Source of the DNA: 9FT-COMBO-48-23 sp963754385
Lineage (GTDB): Bacteria > Chloroflexota > Dehalococcoidia > GIF9 > UBA5629
Length of the DNA: 64,000 bases
Assembly (NCBI GenBank): GCA_963754385.1
Contig: CAVWGE010000004.1
Span: 62,001-126,000 of the forward strand
Reading direction: 5' to 3'
Part shown: positions 25,954-35,378 of the stretch, piece by piece
How positions within the stretch are numbered: the stretch's first letter is position 1
Layout of the letters: each line of letters begins with the position of its first letter
The notes under the pieces: generated by a model
What the model was told of the DNA's origin: nothing
The model's database searches: none
What the model saw: the letters and a program-made list of their open reading frames with translations, nothing else
Program-made: the position numbers and the translations under genes

Positions 25954-27129
25954 CTACATGAAGCTACTCTTTATTTGAAAGATAGTCTTATCGACACTGT
26001 CCGGGCCTTCTGAAGAAATACGCTTGATAGCTTCGTCAACCTCCTGATGCTTGTGAGCGTCGTAAAGGTCGTCCAGTTTCTCATAATAGCCAGTTCTTCT
26101 GCCCAGCCTGAAATTGAGCCTTTCCTGAGGTGGTAATGCTAGATATCTGTTTATCGTAGCCAGACATGCCGGCTTGGCTTCCGGGAATTTACCTTCTACC
26201 TCGGGCAGGAGATTCAATATATGGTCGCTCTTAAGCTGGCTGGTGACTTCGAGCCTTTCGATGAGTTTGCCGATTTCTTCTACCACCTCGTCTTCTGTTT
26301 GTAGCTCAAAATCACCGGCTTCCAATTTTGACCATAAGGGCATGTCCTGGCGGACATATAGAGTGCGTAACCTGATATAATCGGGGTCAATCTCATTAAG
26401 GACTGCAGCTGTGCCGAGAACGTGGTCTGATGACATTTTCCTGCCACCAAGTCCGGGCATCACATATTCACATAATGAGATGCCGGCTCCTTTCACCTTC
26501 TTGCCACCTGCAATATGCTCCTCAGCAGTGACACCCTTTTCCATATAACTTAGCACAAGATTAGAGCCGCTTTCCATCCCGATGTGTAAACGGGAAAGCC
26601 CGGCGTCTTTGAGCTCTTTCAATTCTTCTATAGACTTCTTGGCGGCAGTCTTTGAACGGGCATATGAGGTTATCCTGCTAAGTTCGGGAAAAGTTTGTTT
26701 CAGAAAAGAAACTACTCTGACTAGATCAGGTGTCCTCATTATAAGCGTGTTGGCATCTTGAAGAAATGCCGACTCACCACCTGCCCACAGCCACAAAGCT
26801 ACGTTGCAGATGCTGGCATTGTGTTGGTATCCATTGTAGATTGCTGCAGCCACATCTCTGAGGCGGCCGCCATCACCCATTTTCCACGCAAGCTCTTTTA
26901 TCTCGTCGGCAATGGCTTTGGCTGTCCCTATATCCTTGATTATATCCTCGACCGGTCTGATTTCGAACTTCTGTGCCTTGTAAACCGGACAGAATTGACA
27001 TCGGTTCCAGGGACAGTTTCTGGTTACCCTTATCAATAATGAATAGGCTTCACTAGGCGGCCTGATTGGGCCTAGCTCAAAGGAGTAGCCAGCTAATTTT
27101 TTTGTATCAATGCGATAATTTAAGTCCAT
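25954..27129 (-). CDS. radical SAM protein of unknown function
   Basis: The 391-residue protein has the radical SAM cluster motif CPWNRCQFC (CX4CX2C, a variant of CX3CX2C), followed by HIGMESGSNLVLSYMEKG and EYVMPGLGG, typical of the HemN/Elp3-like TIM barrel. Between the cluster motif and the barrel it has an insertion rich in Gly, Ala and aromatics (roughly residues 75-130), which I do not recognise. It lies 141 bp upstream of the peptide transporter operon in the same direction. The reaction is unknown. Confidence 0.85.
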   Translation of the reverse strand: MDLNYRIDTKKLAGYSFELGPIRPPSEAYSLLIRVTRNCPWNRCQFCPVYKAQKFEIRPVEDIIKDIGTAKAIADEIKELAWKMGDGGRLRDVAAAIYNGYQHNASICNVALWLWAGGESAFLQDANTLIMRTPDLVRVVSFLKQTFPELSRITSYARSKTAAKKSIEELKELKDAGLSRLHIGMESGSNLVLSYMEKGVTAEEHIAGGKKVKGAGISLCEYVMPGLGGRKMSSDHVLGTAAVLNEIDPDYIRLRTLYVRQDMPLWSKLEAGDFELQTEDEVVEEIGKLIERLEVTSQLKSDHILNLLPEVEGKFPEAKPACLATINRYLALPPQERLNFRLGRRTGYYEKLDDLYDAHKHQEVDEAIKRISSEGPDSVDKTIFQIKSSFM

Positions 27130-27257
27130 GATATTTGCTTGTGTTTAATTTTAAACTTTATTGGACGAAATTTCCAATAATGGACTCTTAATTTATGAAA
27201 TGCTAATATTTGATGAATTGGAAGCAGGTTTTTACATTTCAGATTAAGATAGTCCAA

Positions 27258-27905
27258 ATGGTTAACCTCAACGAAGTCAAGTTAGTTTCCTTCGATGTCG
27301 AAGGTACGCTGGTAACGCCAGACTTTAGCTATGCTGTCTGGTTCGAAGCTATTCCTGAACGCTATGCTGAGAGGAAGGGTATTGATTTCGAGCTGGCTAG
27401 GAAGGCTATTGAAGAGGAATACCGGAAGGTGGGTGACCAGAGACTGGAATGGTACGATGTTCGATATTGGTTTAACAAGCTTGGTTTGGGCACGCCTGAA
27501 CAAGTTTTGGAGAGGTGTGAGAGTAAAGTGCGCTACTATCCAGAGGTTAAAGAAGTGCTGGCATCATTAAGTGAACGATATAAACTCGTTGTAGCTTCTG
27601 GGTCAACGCGAGATTTTCTGCATCATCTTCTACAGGACATTGAGCCTTACTTTACCAGGATTTTTTCCTCGCTCACAGATTACAAACAGCTGAAGACATC
27701 TGAGTTCTACTTGAAAATGTGTCAGACAATGGAGATTAAGCCTGAGCAGGTAGTGCATGTTGGCGATAACTGGCAATTCGATTTCGTTGCTCCAAGTGAG
27801 GTAGGTATCCAAGCCTTCTACCTGGATAGGAAGCGACAAATGAAGTATAGGGAGTCTTTGGCTAACTTAGTTGAGTTGACAGACCAATTAACGGGATTAG
27901 AGTGA
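27258..27905 (+). CDS. HAD-superfamily hydrolase
   Basis: The protein of about 215 residues has HAD motif I as FDVEGTLV (the second Asp is Glu, as in the DxEGT subset), motif II in VVASGSTRD, and motif III/IV in HVGDNWQFDFVAP. A helical cap lies between motifs I and II. It probably removes phosphate from a small metabolite. The open frame extends upstream to a TTG at 27210, but the ATG at 27258 sits better before motif I. It stands alone. Confidence 0.88.
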   Translation: MVNLNEVKLVSFDVEGTLVTPDFSYAVWFEAIPERYAERKGIDFELARKAIEEEYRKVGDQRLEWYDVRYWFNKLGLGTPEQVLERCESKVRYYPEVKEVLASLSERYKLVVASGSTRDFLHHLLQDIEPYFTRIFSSLTDYKQLKTSEFYLKMCQTMEIKPEQVVHVGDNWQFDFVAPSEVGIQAFYLDRKRQMKYRESLANLVELTDQLTGLE

Positions 27906-27973
27906 TTGGGATTTCTCCGTGCAGAATTGTCGCTCACGTGTGGCTGGACACAGTAAGGGCAAGCCTCTAAATT

Positions 27974-28903
27974 TCATAGCCTTTCCACTTTAACTTGAGG
28001 GAGAAGCCTTTCTACGTCTTCCCGGCGGCAAAGCTCGGTACCTGGGGTTAAGGTGGTTGCTGTTCCTGCTGCTGCTGCCCATTGAGATGCTTTCTCAATC
28101 CTATGTCCCTGGCTTAGTTTTAGCACCAGTCCAGCGATAGCTGAGTCACCGGCACCTACAGTGCTACGAACCTCTACTTGAGGCGATGTCACCTTTAGAA
28201 CCTTTTCCTTGGTGGCGACTATAAGCCCATCCTTGCCTCGGGAAATTGCCGCAACCTCGATGCCTTTGCTAACTAGAGCCTTCACCGCCTCAATAATTGA
28301 TACTTCATCTCTTAACTGTATTTCGAGCAACTCCTCAGCTTCATGCACATTTGGCTTAATGACATTCGGTTTGGCCTTTATTCCCTCTTTCAGCCATTTA
28401 TTATCCGAATCGAGCACGGTTTTTATGCCGTTCTCTTTAGCCTTCTCTATTAGTTGTCGGTAGATGTCAGCAGGTACTCCTGGAGGAACACTGCCAGCGA
28501 GTACCAGGAAATCAGGTTTTGATTTTATGCGTGTTATTTTGTCTATTAACTTTCTGAGTTCGTCTCTGGAAATATTAGGTCCTGGAGCATCAATTCTAGT
28601 TTGGCGGCGAGTTTCCGAATCAGTGATGATGAAGTTGCTCCTTATTTCTCCCTTGATTGGCGTGAAGTCGAAGGGAACCCCCTGTTGTCGAAGAAGATGC
28701 TTTAGTGCTTCGCCATCAAAGCCGCCTATGAAGCCGTAGGCGATTGTCTCACCACCGAGCTCGTGAATGACCCGAGAGACGTTGATTCCTTTGCCACCGG
28801 GGTCTCGGCGCAAGCTAGTCCAACGATTGGCTTCATCTACTACCAACTCTTCTACGGAAACTGTTTTGTCCAGGCTCGGATTCAAAGTCACCGTGGCAAT
28901 CAT
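27974..28903 (-). CDS. 1-phosphofructokinase/tagatose-6-phosphate kinase (PfkB family)
   Basis: This 309-residue sugar kinase has the opening TLNPSLDKTV, the GGKGINVSRV substrate loop, and the C-terminal GAGDSAIAG catalytic motif. All three match the 1-phosphofructokinase/LacC branch of PfkB. Its start overlaps the pyruvate kinase stop by four bases. Together with the LacD-type aldolase two genes upstream it could phosphorylate a hexose phosphate to the bisphosphate that the aldolase cleaves. Confidence 0.92.
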   Translation of the reverse strand: MIATVTLNPSLDKTVSVEELVVDEANRWTSLRRDPGGKGINVSRVIHELGGETIAYGFIGGFDGEALKHLLRQQGVPFDFTPIKGEIRSNFIITDSETRRQTRIDAPGPNISRDELRKLIDKITRIKSKPDFLVLAGSVPPGVPADIYRQLIEKAKENGIKTVLDSDNKWLKEGIKAKPNVIKPNVHEAEELLEIQLRDEVSIIEAVKALVSKGIEVAAISRGKDGLIVATKEKVLKVTSPQVEVRSTVGAGDSAIAGLVLKLSQGHRIEKASQWAAAAGTATTLTPGTELCRREDVERLLPQVKVERL

Positions 28904-30342
28904 TTTACCCTTTCCACTTTTAGTAGGTTGGTGCTGCCGGAAATGCCTATAGGTACGCCTCCGGTGATAATAACCAAATCACCATCATGCGCTAATCCGG
29001 TTCGTTTGGCTACCCTAGCACCTCGGGTGAATAACGCGGCTATTTTTGAAGGCTCGGGGATTTGGAAGGCGCGTACTCCCCAAGATAGTGACAATTGCCT
29101 CTGGGTTATTTGACTAGGTGTAATAGCTAAGATTGGCACTTTTGGGCGGTATTTAGCCACACGTCGTGCGGTGCTTCCTGATGAAGTGAAGGCAATGATT
29201 GCTGCTGCCCCCAGTTGATGGGCAGTGTGGCAGGCAGCGTAACTTATAGCATCCTCTGTTTGAGGTTGGAGGTCTTTCCCTTTATTGGTCAGAATTTCTT
29301 CGTATGGTAAAGTAGCCTCCGCCTCCAGAGCAATCTGTGCCATCATAGATACAGCTTCTACCGGATAGTTACCAACAGCGGTTTCTTCTGATAGCATGAC
29401 AGCGTCGGCACCGTTAAAGATAGCGTTTGCCACATCAGAAACCTCAGCACGGGTGGGACGTGGTGCATTTACCATCGACTCCAGCATCTGAGTGGCCACA
29501 ATGACTGGCTTTCCCAAGCGGTTGCACTTCTGGATGATTTCCCTTTGAACTATGGGCACCCTTTGTATAGGAATCTCGATGCCAAGGTCGCCGCGGGCGA
29601 CCATGGCGCCATCGGCGGCTTTCAGTATTTCATCTAGGTTGTCGAGAGCTTCGCGCCTCTCAATTTTTGCGATAAGCGCTGTGGTCTTTTTCCTTTTTTG
29701 TACAAAGTTTCTTACCTTGACAACATCGTTGGCCTCTCTAATAAAAGATAAAGCTACGAAGTCTACATTATGTTTCAAGCCAAACAGGAGATGATTCCAG
29801 CCCTCATCTGTAATTGTGGGGGCGTCCCAGTTTACGCCTGGGATATTTATACCTTTGTCATCACCAAGCTTGCCGCCAGTTACTACCTGGCAGGTGACTT
29901 CAGTTTTGCTTGTGGCTGCTACCTTTAGCTCTATGGCGCCATCATCGAGGAATATCATGTCGCCGGGCTTGACGATGCTTGGCAGGTAGGTCAAGTCTAC
30001 GGATACTCTATGTTCGTCTCCTAAAATTCCTTTCGTGGTGAGGATGAAATCGGCGTTTTCTTTAAGTTCAATGCTGCCTCTTTTCAGTTTGCCGGTTCTA
30101 TTTTTGGGCCCAGGCAAGTCTTGCATTATAGCTAGTGGTACGCCGGCTTGTTTAGCTGCTTGTCGAAGAGTTTTTATGTAACTCGCGTGCTCCTTATGGG
30201 TGCCGTGGGAGAAGTTGATTCTAGCTACATCCATGCCAGCTTGAAGTAGCTCTTTTATCATCGGGGCTAAGCTGGTATTCGGCCCGATGGTGCAGACTAT
30301 TTTCGTCCTACGGTATGGATTATATGTGATATCGAGAGACAT
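28900..30342 (-). CDS. pyk: pyruvate kinase
   Basis: The 480-residue enzyme converts phosphoenolpyruvate and ADP to pyruvate and ATP. It has RRTKIVCTIGPN, ARINFSHG, the active-site segment ALIAKIERREALDN and the signature GAMVARGDLGIEIP, plus the C-terminal allosteric domain. The length matches the standard form without the extra PEP-utilising domain. It sits between the aldolase (nine-base gap) and the PfkB kinase. Confidence 0.96.
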   Translation of the reverse strand: MSLDITYNPYRRTKIVCTIGPNTSLAPMIKELLQAGMDVARINFSHGTHKEHASYIKTLRQAAKQAGVPLAIMQDLPGPKNRTGKLKRGSIELKENADFILTTKGILGDEHRVSVDLTYLPSIVKPGDMIFLDDGAIELKVAATSKTEVTCQVVTGGKLGDDKGINIPGVNWDAPTITDEGWNHLLFGLKHNVDFVALSFIREANDVVKVRNFVQKRKKTTALIAKIERREALDNLDEILKAADGAMVARGDLGIEIPIQRVPIVQREIIQKCNRLGKPVIVATQMLESMVNAPRPTRAEVSDVANAIFNGADAVMLSEETAVGNYPVEAVSMMAQIALEAEATLPYEEILTNKGKDLQPQTEDAISYAACHTAHQLGAAAIIAFTSSGSTARRVAKYRPKVPILAITPSQITQRQLSLSWGVRAFQIPEPSKIAALFTRGARVAKRTGLAHDGDLVIITGGVPIGISGSTNLLKVERVK

Positions 30343-30351
30343 TCTACCTTT

Positions 30352-31350
30352 TCAGTACTTCATATACCAGTTCTCTGGGACCACAGCTAATTCATGGGCC
30401 TCAATGTTAAGTTTGCGATACCAGGGAACTGCATATTTTGTAGCTATCTCGGCTAACTCCTTTAGCCTGTCAGCCGCAGTTGTTGATAAGAATTTTACTC
30501 GTTCCTTCTTGTCTGTAAAATGTATAGCTTCTTGCCAGATAGCGCGCCCGCCAAGGAATCCAGAAGCACCTGCCTGACAAGCGATTTCCACTTCATTTCG
30601 AAATGTTTCATAATCCACGCCTGCGCTTAATATAACCCAGGGTACCTGGGAAGCCTCGTCCAACTGCCGGCAGAACTGTAGAAGTTTTGCCCTGCTTGTT
30701 TCATACTTCAGGTCGACAGGAAATTCTGCTTTAAGTACGTCAATTGGCAAAGACGAAATCTGGCGGGCGGTTTCAATCACCAAACCTGGTTTACGAGCAG
30801 CGAATTCGGGTGTTCCGGTATCTTCCCCCTTTGTTGGGTATGTTTTCGGTTCAACGAGGAAAGGAATGTCGTACTTTAGGCATTCTTCTGCCACTGTCTG
30901 TATCGTTTTTAATTGGGTATTGGCAATTTCAGTCAAATCGGGTCGGTAATAGACCAGGAGCTTAACCGCTGAGGCACCCATGCGTTTGATTTTTTCTATG
31001 CTCCAGCCATTGAGTAAGGTGGTTATTCGTCCTCGTGGTTCACTTTTGTAGCCAGTAGCTTCGATGCTGACCAGCAACCCAGTGTGCCCGGGGAGGACTC
31101 CTCCAGAGATGCACTGGGCGGCACCGTAATTAGGGTCTAGCAAAACGGCACTGGCGTGGGTGGCTAAAGCAGCACATAATTCCAGCTTATGTTCAACAAT
31201 TTCTTGATAATCAACCTCATCATCAAGCTGCTCTTTTTCAATCATGGTTTTGAGGGAGCCTCTATGGTCCATGGCGCAGATTATGAAGATTCCTTCAGGT
31301 GTCGAAATCTGCTGCAAACCCCTGATCTTGCCAATATCTAGCTTACTCAT
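30352..31350 (-). CDS. tagatose-1,6-bisphosphate aldolase-like (LacD family)
   Basis: The 332-residue protein fits class I LacD-type aldolases. It has ICAMDHRGSLKTMI near the N-terminus, LLDPNYGAAQ, GASAVKLLVYYRPD (which holds a candidate Schiff-base lysine), and GASGFLGGRAIWQEA in the phosphate-binding region. LacD enzymes cleave tagatose or fructose 1,6-bisphosphate to triose phosphates. It is the first gene of a three-gene glycolytic operon with pyk and a PfkB kinase, so it may be the main hexose-bisphosphate aldolase of the organism. Confidence 0.88.
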   Translation of the reverse strand: MSKLDIGKIRGLQQISTPEGIFIICAMDHRGSLKTMIEKEQLDDEVDYQEIVEHKLELCAALATHASAVLLDPNYGAAQCISGGVLPGHTGLLVSIEATGYKSEPRGRITTLLNGWSIEKIKRMGASAVKLLVYYRPDLTEIANTQLKTIQTVAEECLKYDIPFLVEPKTYPTKGEDTGTPEFAARKPGLVIETARQISSLPIDVLKAEFPVDLKYETSRAKLLQFCRQLDEASQVPWVILSAGVDYETFRNEVEIACQAGASGFLGGRAIWQEAIHFTDKKERVKFLSTTAADRLKELAEIATKYAVPWYRKLNIEAHELAVVPENWYMKY

Positions 31351-31607
31351 TCTGCTTTATTCCCATTTGTGACTTCATGTGGTAAGAATATAGCCTTTCG
31401 CTCTTTGAAAAGCAAGTTCGAGTGTATAGTGAAATACATGAGCAGTGGAAGATCGTTCGACAAGGCTGGAGTGAAGCCACAAGGAAACTCTATTGGGTGT
31501 TGTTTTTAGCCTGGCGCATGTAATCGCATAATCATCTTCCAGCTCATTTCTCTCCGTTGACCTCAAATTGTGGTAAAATAGATGAAATTCTTATATTTGG
31601 GGTCAAT

Positions 31608-32576
31608 ATGTCAATGCCATTGGTTAATGAGGAGAGGACTTTGAATGTGAACTCGATTGCTTGTGGCAAGTTAACCTGGATTTACATTGAGAAGCCGACC
31701 AAGCAGGATGTGGATTATTTGGCTCAGAGCTTCAACTTTCATATACTCAATCTAGACGACGTTTTGAGCCGGGTTCAACGTCCCAAAATTGATGAGTATC
31801 CAGACCACCTTTTTATCGTGCTTCATTTTCCTGTATACAACAAGGAGAATCGGGTGACCACACCCAGTGAGGTGGATATATTCATCGGCGAGACTTATGT
31901 GGTTACCATCCATAAGTCTGGTGATTTGAAGCCGTTGGCTAAATTTTTTAATGAGTGCCATGTTGACGAGGGGATATGTAACGCCTATATGAGCCGCAGT
32001 TCAGGTTTTCTCCTTTACCATATACTTGATAGATTGGTTAACTACTGCTTCCCAATTCTTGACAAGATAGTGGATAATGCTGAGAAGTTGGAAGACCTTA
32101 TTTTTGCCAGGCCGGTTCCAGAGACGGTACATGAAATCATGATGATTCGACGGGACCTTATCTCTTTCCGTCGGGTTATTCACCCTCAAGTCAGTGTGGT
32201 TGAGATGTTGGAGAAGGAAGAATATCCATTCTTGAAAGAAGACCAGGAAATATATTTTGGCGATATTGCTGACCATATCCGCAAGATTTGGGATGGTCTG
32301 GAAGACTGCAAGGAAGTAGTGGATGGGTTGGCAGACACCAGCAACTGGCTGACCTCACATCGGATCCAGGAGGTAATGCGGGTGCTGACCATTGTCATGG
32401 CGGTTATGACGCCGCCTATGCTACTTGCCAGTATTTATGGCATGAACGTACATTTACCTGGTGGGACATCAGGTACGCCAGGGGTCAGTTTTTGGAGTTT
32501 TTGGGTAATAGTTTTAGTTATGGTTGGCATTAGTGCAGGTATGCTCTGGTTCTTCCGTCGTAGGCATTGGATTTAG
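31608..32576 (+). CDS. corA: CorA-family magnesium/cobalt transporter
   Basis: The 322-residue product has a large N-terminal cytoplasmic domain and two C-terminal membrane helices. The invariant YGMN motif comes at the end of the first helix (ASIYGMNVHLPG). The long helix before it, with ADTSNWLTSHRIQEVMRVL, is also typical. The ATG at 31608 was preferred over an earlier ATG because GGGGTC lies before it. The end of the gene overlaps the most upstream possible start of the next gene, but not the start I selected. Confidence 0.93.
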   Translation: MSMPLVNEERTLNVNSIACGKLTWIYIEKPTKQDVDYLAQSFNFHILNLDDVLSRVQRPKIDEYPDHLFIVLHFPVYNKENRVTTPSEVDIFIGETYVVTIHKSGDLKPLAKFFNECHVDEGICNAYMSRSSGFLLYHILDRLVNYCFPILDKIVDNAEKLEDLIFARPVPETVHEIMMIRRDLISFRRVIHPQVSVVEMLEKEEYPFLKEDQEIYFGDIADHIRKIWDGLEDCKEVVDGLADTSNWLTSHRIQEVMRVLTIVMAVMTPPMLLASIYGMNVHLPGGTSGTPGVSFWSFWVIVLVMVGISAGMLWFFRRRHWI

Positions 32577-32604
32577 GGTTGGCTTGGGTGCAAAGGCTTT
32601 CGCG

Positions 32605-33273
32605 ATGACGGTTTCTCATAGATTTGTAGTAGTGGTAGCTCTCTTTGTCACCTGTCTCATTACGGCTAACATTATAGTTGTTAAGCAGATAAGCATTGGT
32701 GGCATAATCCTACCGGCGGCGATAATAATTTTCCCTCTGAGCTACATCATCGGTGATATTCTCACGGAGGTTTATGGTTATCAGCAGGCACGGCGTGTAA
32801 TCTGGCTGGGCTTTTTATGTAATTTAGTCGTGGTGTTGGCTATCTGGGTCGGTGGGAAATTATCTCCGGCACCGGTTTTTGAGGCGCAGGCAGCTTATGA
32901 GCGCATTTTAGGTAGTACCCCTCGCTTTTTGTTAGCTTCCTTCGTAGCTTATCTCGCTGGCGAGTTTACCAATTCCTTCGTCCTGGCCAGGATGAAGATA
33001 CTGACCAAGGGTCGGTGGCTGTGGACTAGAACCATCGGTTCTACTTTGGTAGGGCAGGGTGTCGATACCTTGGTGTTTCTGCCCATAGCTTTTTTAGGCA
33101 CGCTGCCAATTTCTGTGCTGGGTATTATGATCTTAAGCCATTGGCTGGTGAAGTCCGCCTATGAAGTCATAGCTACCCCGTTAACTTATGTCGTCGTAGG
33201 TTATTTGAAGAGAAAAGAAGGCGTTGATGTCTACGACTATGGGATTGATTTCAATCCTCTAAGGGTAATTTAG
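32605..33273 (+). CDS. queuosine-precursor transporter-like (VUT/YhhQ family)
   Basis: The 222-residue membrane protein has six or so hydrophobic helices and the family blocks ITANIIVVKQISIGG, FPLSYIIGDILTEVYGYQQAR and GQGVDTLVFLPIAF. YhhQ-type proteins import queuosine precursors (preQ0/preQ1). No queuosine synthesis or insertion gene lies in the window, so the substrate rests on family alone. The ATG at 32605 follows the corA stop by 28 bp. Confidence 0.9.
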   Translation: MTVSHRFVVVVALFVTCLITANIIVVKQISIGGIILPAAIIIFPLSYIIGDILTEVYGYQQARRVIWLGFLCNLVVVLAIWVGGKLSPAPVFEAQAAYERILGSTPRFLLASFVAYLAGEFTNSFVLARMKILTKGRWLWTRTIGSTLVGQGVDTLVFLPIAFLGTLPISVLGIMILSHWLVKSAYEVIATPLTYVVVGYLKRKEGVDVYDYGIDFNPLRVI

Positions 33274-33292
33274 CAACTGGGTTGAATAAGCT

Positions 33293-33769
33293 GTGGAGAT
33301 TAAGTTTATCGTTGACAATAATGTTGGTAAGCTAGCGAAGTGGTTGAGGATAATGGGCTACGATGCTTTGTTTTTTAAGGAGGAAGATGATGGCAAAATG
33401 GTCAAAGTTGCCTTGGCGCAAAACAGGGTGATTTTGACTAAAGATACGCAGATTATGAGACGGCGGCTGGTAACCAGTGGCAGACTTAAGGCTATCCTCA
33501 TTAAAGATGATGAACCTAGGTCTCAGTTGCGGCAGATTGCTGATACTTTAGGTTTAGACTACCAGTTTAGGCCATTCTCTGTCTGTCTCGAGTGTAATCA
33601 AAGCCTGGTGGAGAGGAATAAAGACGAGGTGCGTGATTTAGTCCCGTCTCACGTTTTTGAGACTCAGAGCTTGTATATGGAGTGTCCGTCCTGTCATCGT
33701 ATCTACTGGCGGGGAACACATTGGCAGGCAATGAGCCGAGAGCTGGAGATGTTCACGGCGCAAAAGTAA
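33293..33769 (+). CDS. Mut7-C RNase-domain protein with zinc ribbon
   Basis: The 158-residue protein has the PIN-like Mut7-C fold: IKFIVDNNVGKLAKWLRIMG at the start, then VILTKDTQIM with an acidic residue. A four-cysteine zinc ribbon (CLEC and CPSC pairs, about residues 97-141) follows. This family is predicted to have ribonuclease activity, but its target in bacteria is not established. It starts with GTG, 19 bp after the transporter, and precedes the NAD(P)HX repair gene by 25 bp. Confidence 0.88.
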   Translation: MEIKFIVDNNVGKLAKWLRIMGYDALFFKEEDDGKMVKVALAQNRVILTKDTQIMRRRLVTSGRLKAILIKDDEPRSQLRQIADTLGLDYQFRPFSVCLECNQSLVERNKDEVRDLVPSHVFETQSLYMECPSCHRIYWRGTHWQAMSRELEMFTAQK

Positions 33770-33794
33770 TATCGGAGGGAGGCGGTTTGAAATT

Positions 33795-35363
33795 ATGAAA
33801 GTTGTTACTGCGGAGCAAATGCGGGAGATTGACCGCAGTGCTGCTAGCATCGGTTTGACTACCGAAGCGTTGATGGAGAATGCCGGGCGGGCTGTGGCCG
33901 AGGAGACAAAGAAGCTTATTGGCAATGTCATGGGCAAGCATATCTTGGTCATAGTTGGTCCGGGTAATAACGGTGGTGATGGACTGGTGGCAGGCCGTTA
34001 CCTTGATGATTGGGGGGCTGAGGTTAGTCTTTATTTGTGTAGCCAGCGCCTAGCCGGTGACAAGAACCTGGCGCTAGCTCATGAGCACGATATAGGCACT
34101 ATTCAAGCTGACCAAGATAAGGATTTCGCTAGATTGGACAGTCTCTTAGGTTCTTCCGAAGTAGTAATCGATGCTGTCTTCGGCACGGGTAGAAGTCGAG
34201 CTGTTGATGGTGTGTTTAAGGAAGTGCTGACCAGGGTGATAAAGTCTAAGCAAGTAAATCCCAAGCTCTTGGTTATTGCCGTGGATATGCCTTCAGGGCT
34301 TGATTCTGATACCGGAGATGTTGACCCGAATTGTATCTATGCTGATGCCACTGTTACTTTGGGTTATCCCAAGCCTGGCTTATTTAACTTTCCTGGTGCC
34401 GGAAGAGCTGGGGGGGTTATTGTAGCTGATATCGGCATACCACCAAGTCTAGCCGAAAATATACCGACCGAGCTAATCACCGAAGACTGGGTTAAATCAG
34501 TGTTGCCTAAACGTCCTCTTGGTGCTAATAAGGGGAGCTTTGGCAAAGTGCTGGTAGTTGCTGGCTCGATTAATTATATCGGAGCTGCTTATCTTGCTTG
34601 CATGGGGGCGGCTAGAGTGGGGGCTGGCTTGGTAACCCTGTCTACTGCTTCAAGCCTTCAGTCGATTTTAGCGGCAAAACTAACTGAAGTAACTTATGCC
34701 CCCCTCCCGGAGAGTGAAGCCGGGATAATCGCTTCTAAAGCAGTGTCTGTTCTAAAAGAGTTGTTGCCGGGCTATGAAGTTTTGCTTATGGGGTGTGGGC
34801 TGGGGCAAAAGTCACAGGTTGTAGAATTCATCAGGTCTACTCTCTTTGGTTTGGCACAAAGTTCTTCTCCAGCTTTGGTTCTTGATGCTGACGCCCTGAA
34901 CACTTTGGCCCAGCTACCAAATTGGTGGCAGAAGCTAAATCAGGATGCTATACTTACGCCACATCATGGTGAGATGGCCAGACTTATTGGAGTTTCGGTA
35001 GAGGAGGTGCAAGAGCAGCGTTTGGAAATTGCTCGGAAAGCAGCTACGGAGTGGCGAAAAGTGGTAGTGCTTAAGGGAGCATACACTGTTGTGGCGGCAT
35101 CTGATGGCCGAGTTAGAATCAGCCAAATAGCTAATCCGGGATTAGCCTCAGCGGGCACTGGCGATGTTCTTACCGGTACAATTGCTGGATTGGTGGCTCA
35201 AGGCTTACCCCTTTTCGATGCTGCAGCGTGTGGGGTCTATCTTCACGGTGAGGCTGGGGAGGTAGTGAGGCGCGAGATGGGGGATGCAGGTATGTTGGCT
35301 AGTGACCTTTTGCCAGCTTTGCCTAAGGTAATAATGAGACTTAAACAGGGAGAGACATCTTGA
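33795..35363 (+). CDS. nnrD: bifunctional NAD(P)HX epimerase/dehydratase
   Basis: The 522-residue protein fuses two repair enzymes that restore hydrated NAD(P)H. The N-terminal YjeF_N epimerase domain (about 1-215) has VVTAEQMREIDRSA, GPGNNGGDGLVAGRYL and AVDMPSGLDSDTG. The C-terminal ADP/ATP-dependent dehydratase domain (about 225-515) has VLDADALNTLA, LTPHHGEMARL and the NPGLASAGTGDVLTGTIAG nucleotide loop. A GGAGGG ribosome-binding site precedes the ATG. Genes for coenzyme A synthesis follow directly. Confidence 0.96.
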   Translation: MKVVTAEQMREIDRSAASIGLTTEALMENAGRAVAEETKKLIGNVMGKHILVIVGPGNNGGDGLVAGRYLDDWGAEVSLYLCSQRLAGDKNLALAHEHDIGTIQADQDKDFARLDSLLGSSEVVIDAVFGTGRSRAVDGVFKEVLTRVIKSKQVNPKLLVIAVDMPSGLDSDTGDVDPNCIYADATVTLGYPKPGLFNFPGAGRAGGVIVADIGIPPSLAENIPTELITEDWVKSVLPKRPLGANKGSFGKVLVVAGSINYIGAAYLACMGAARVGAGLVTLSTASSLQSILAAKLTEVTYAPLPESEAGIIASKAVSVLKELLPGYEVLLMGCGLGQKSQVVEFIRSTLFGLAQSSSPALVLDADALNTLAQLPNWWQKLNQDAILTPHHGEMARLIGVSVEEVQEQRLEIARKAATEWRKVVVLKGAYTVVAASDGRVRISQIANPGLASAGTGDVLTGTIAGLVAQGLPLFDAAACGVYLHGEAGEVVRREMGDAGMLASDLLPALPKVIMRLKQGETS

Positions 35364-35378
35364 AGTTTGGTGAGTGTC

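Noticed and set aside
31375..31566. 63-codon minus-strand frame between the LacD-type gene and corA
   Set aside because: No motif or ribosome-binding site; composition does not resemble the neighbouring genes. It is probably chance.
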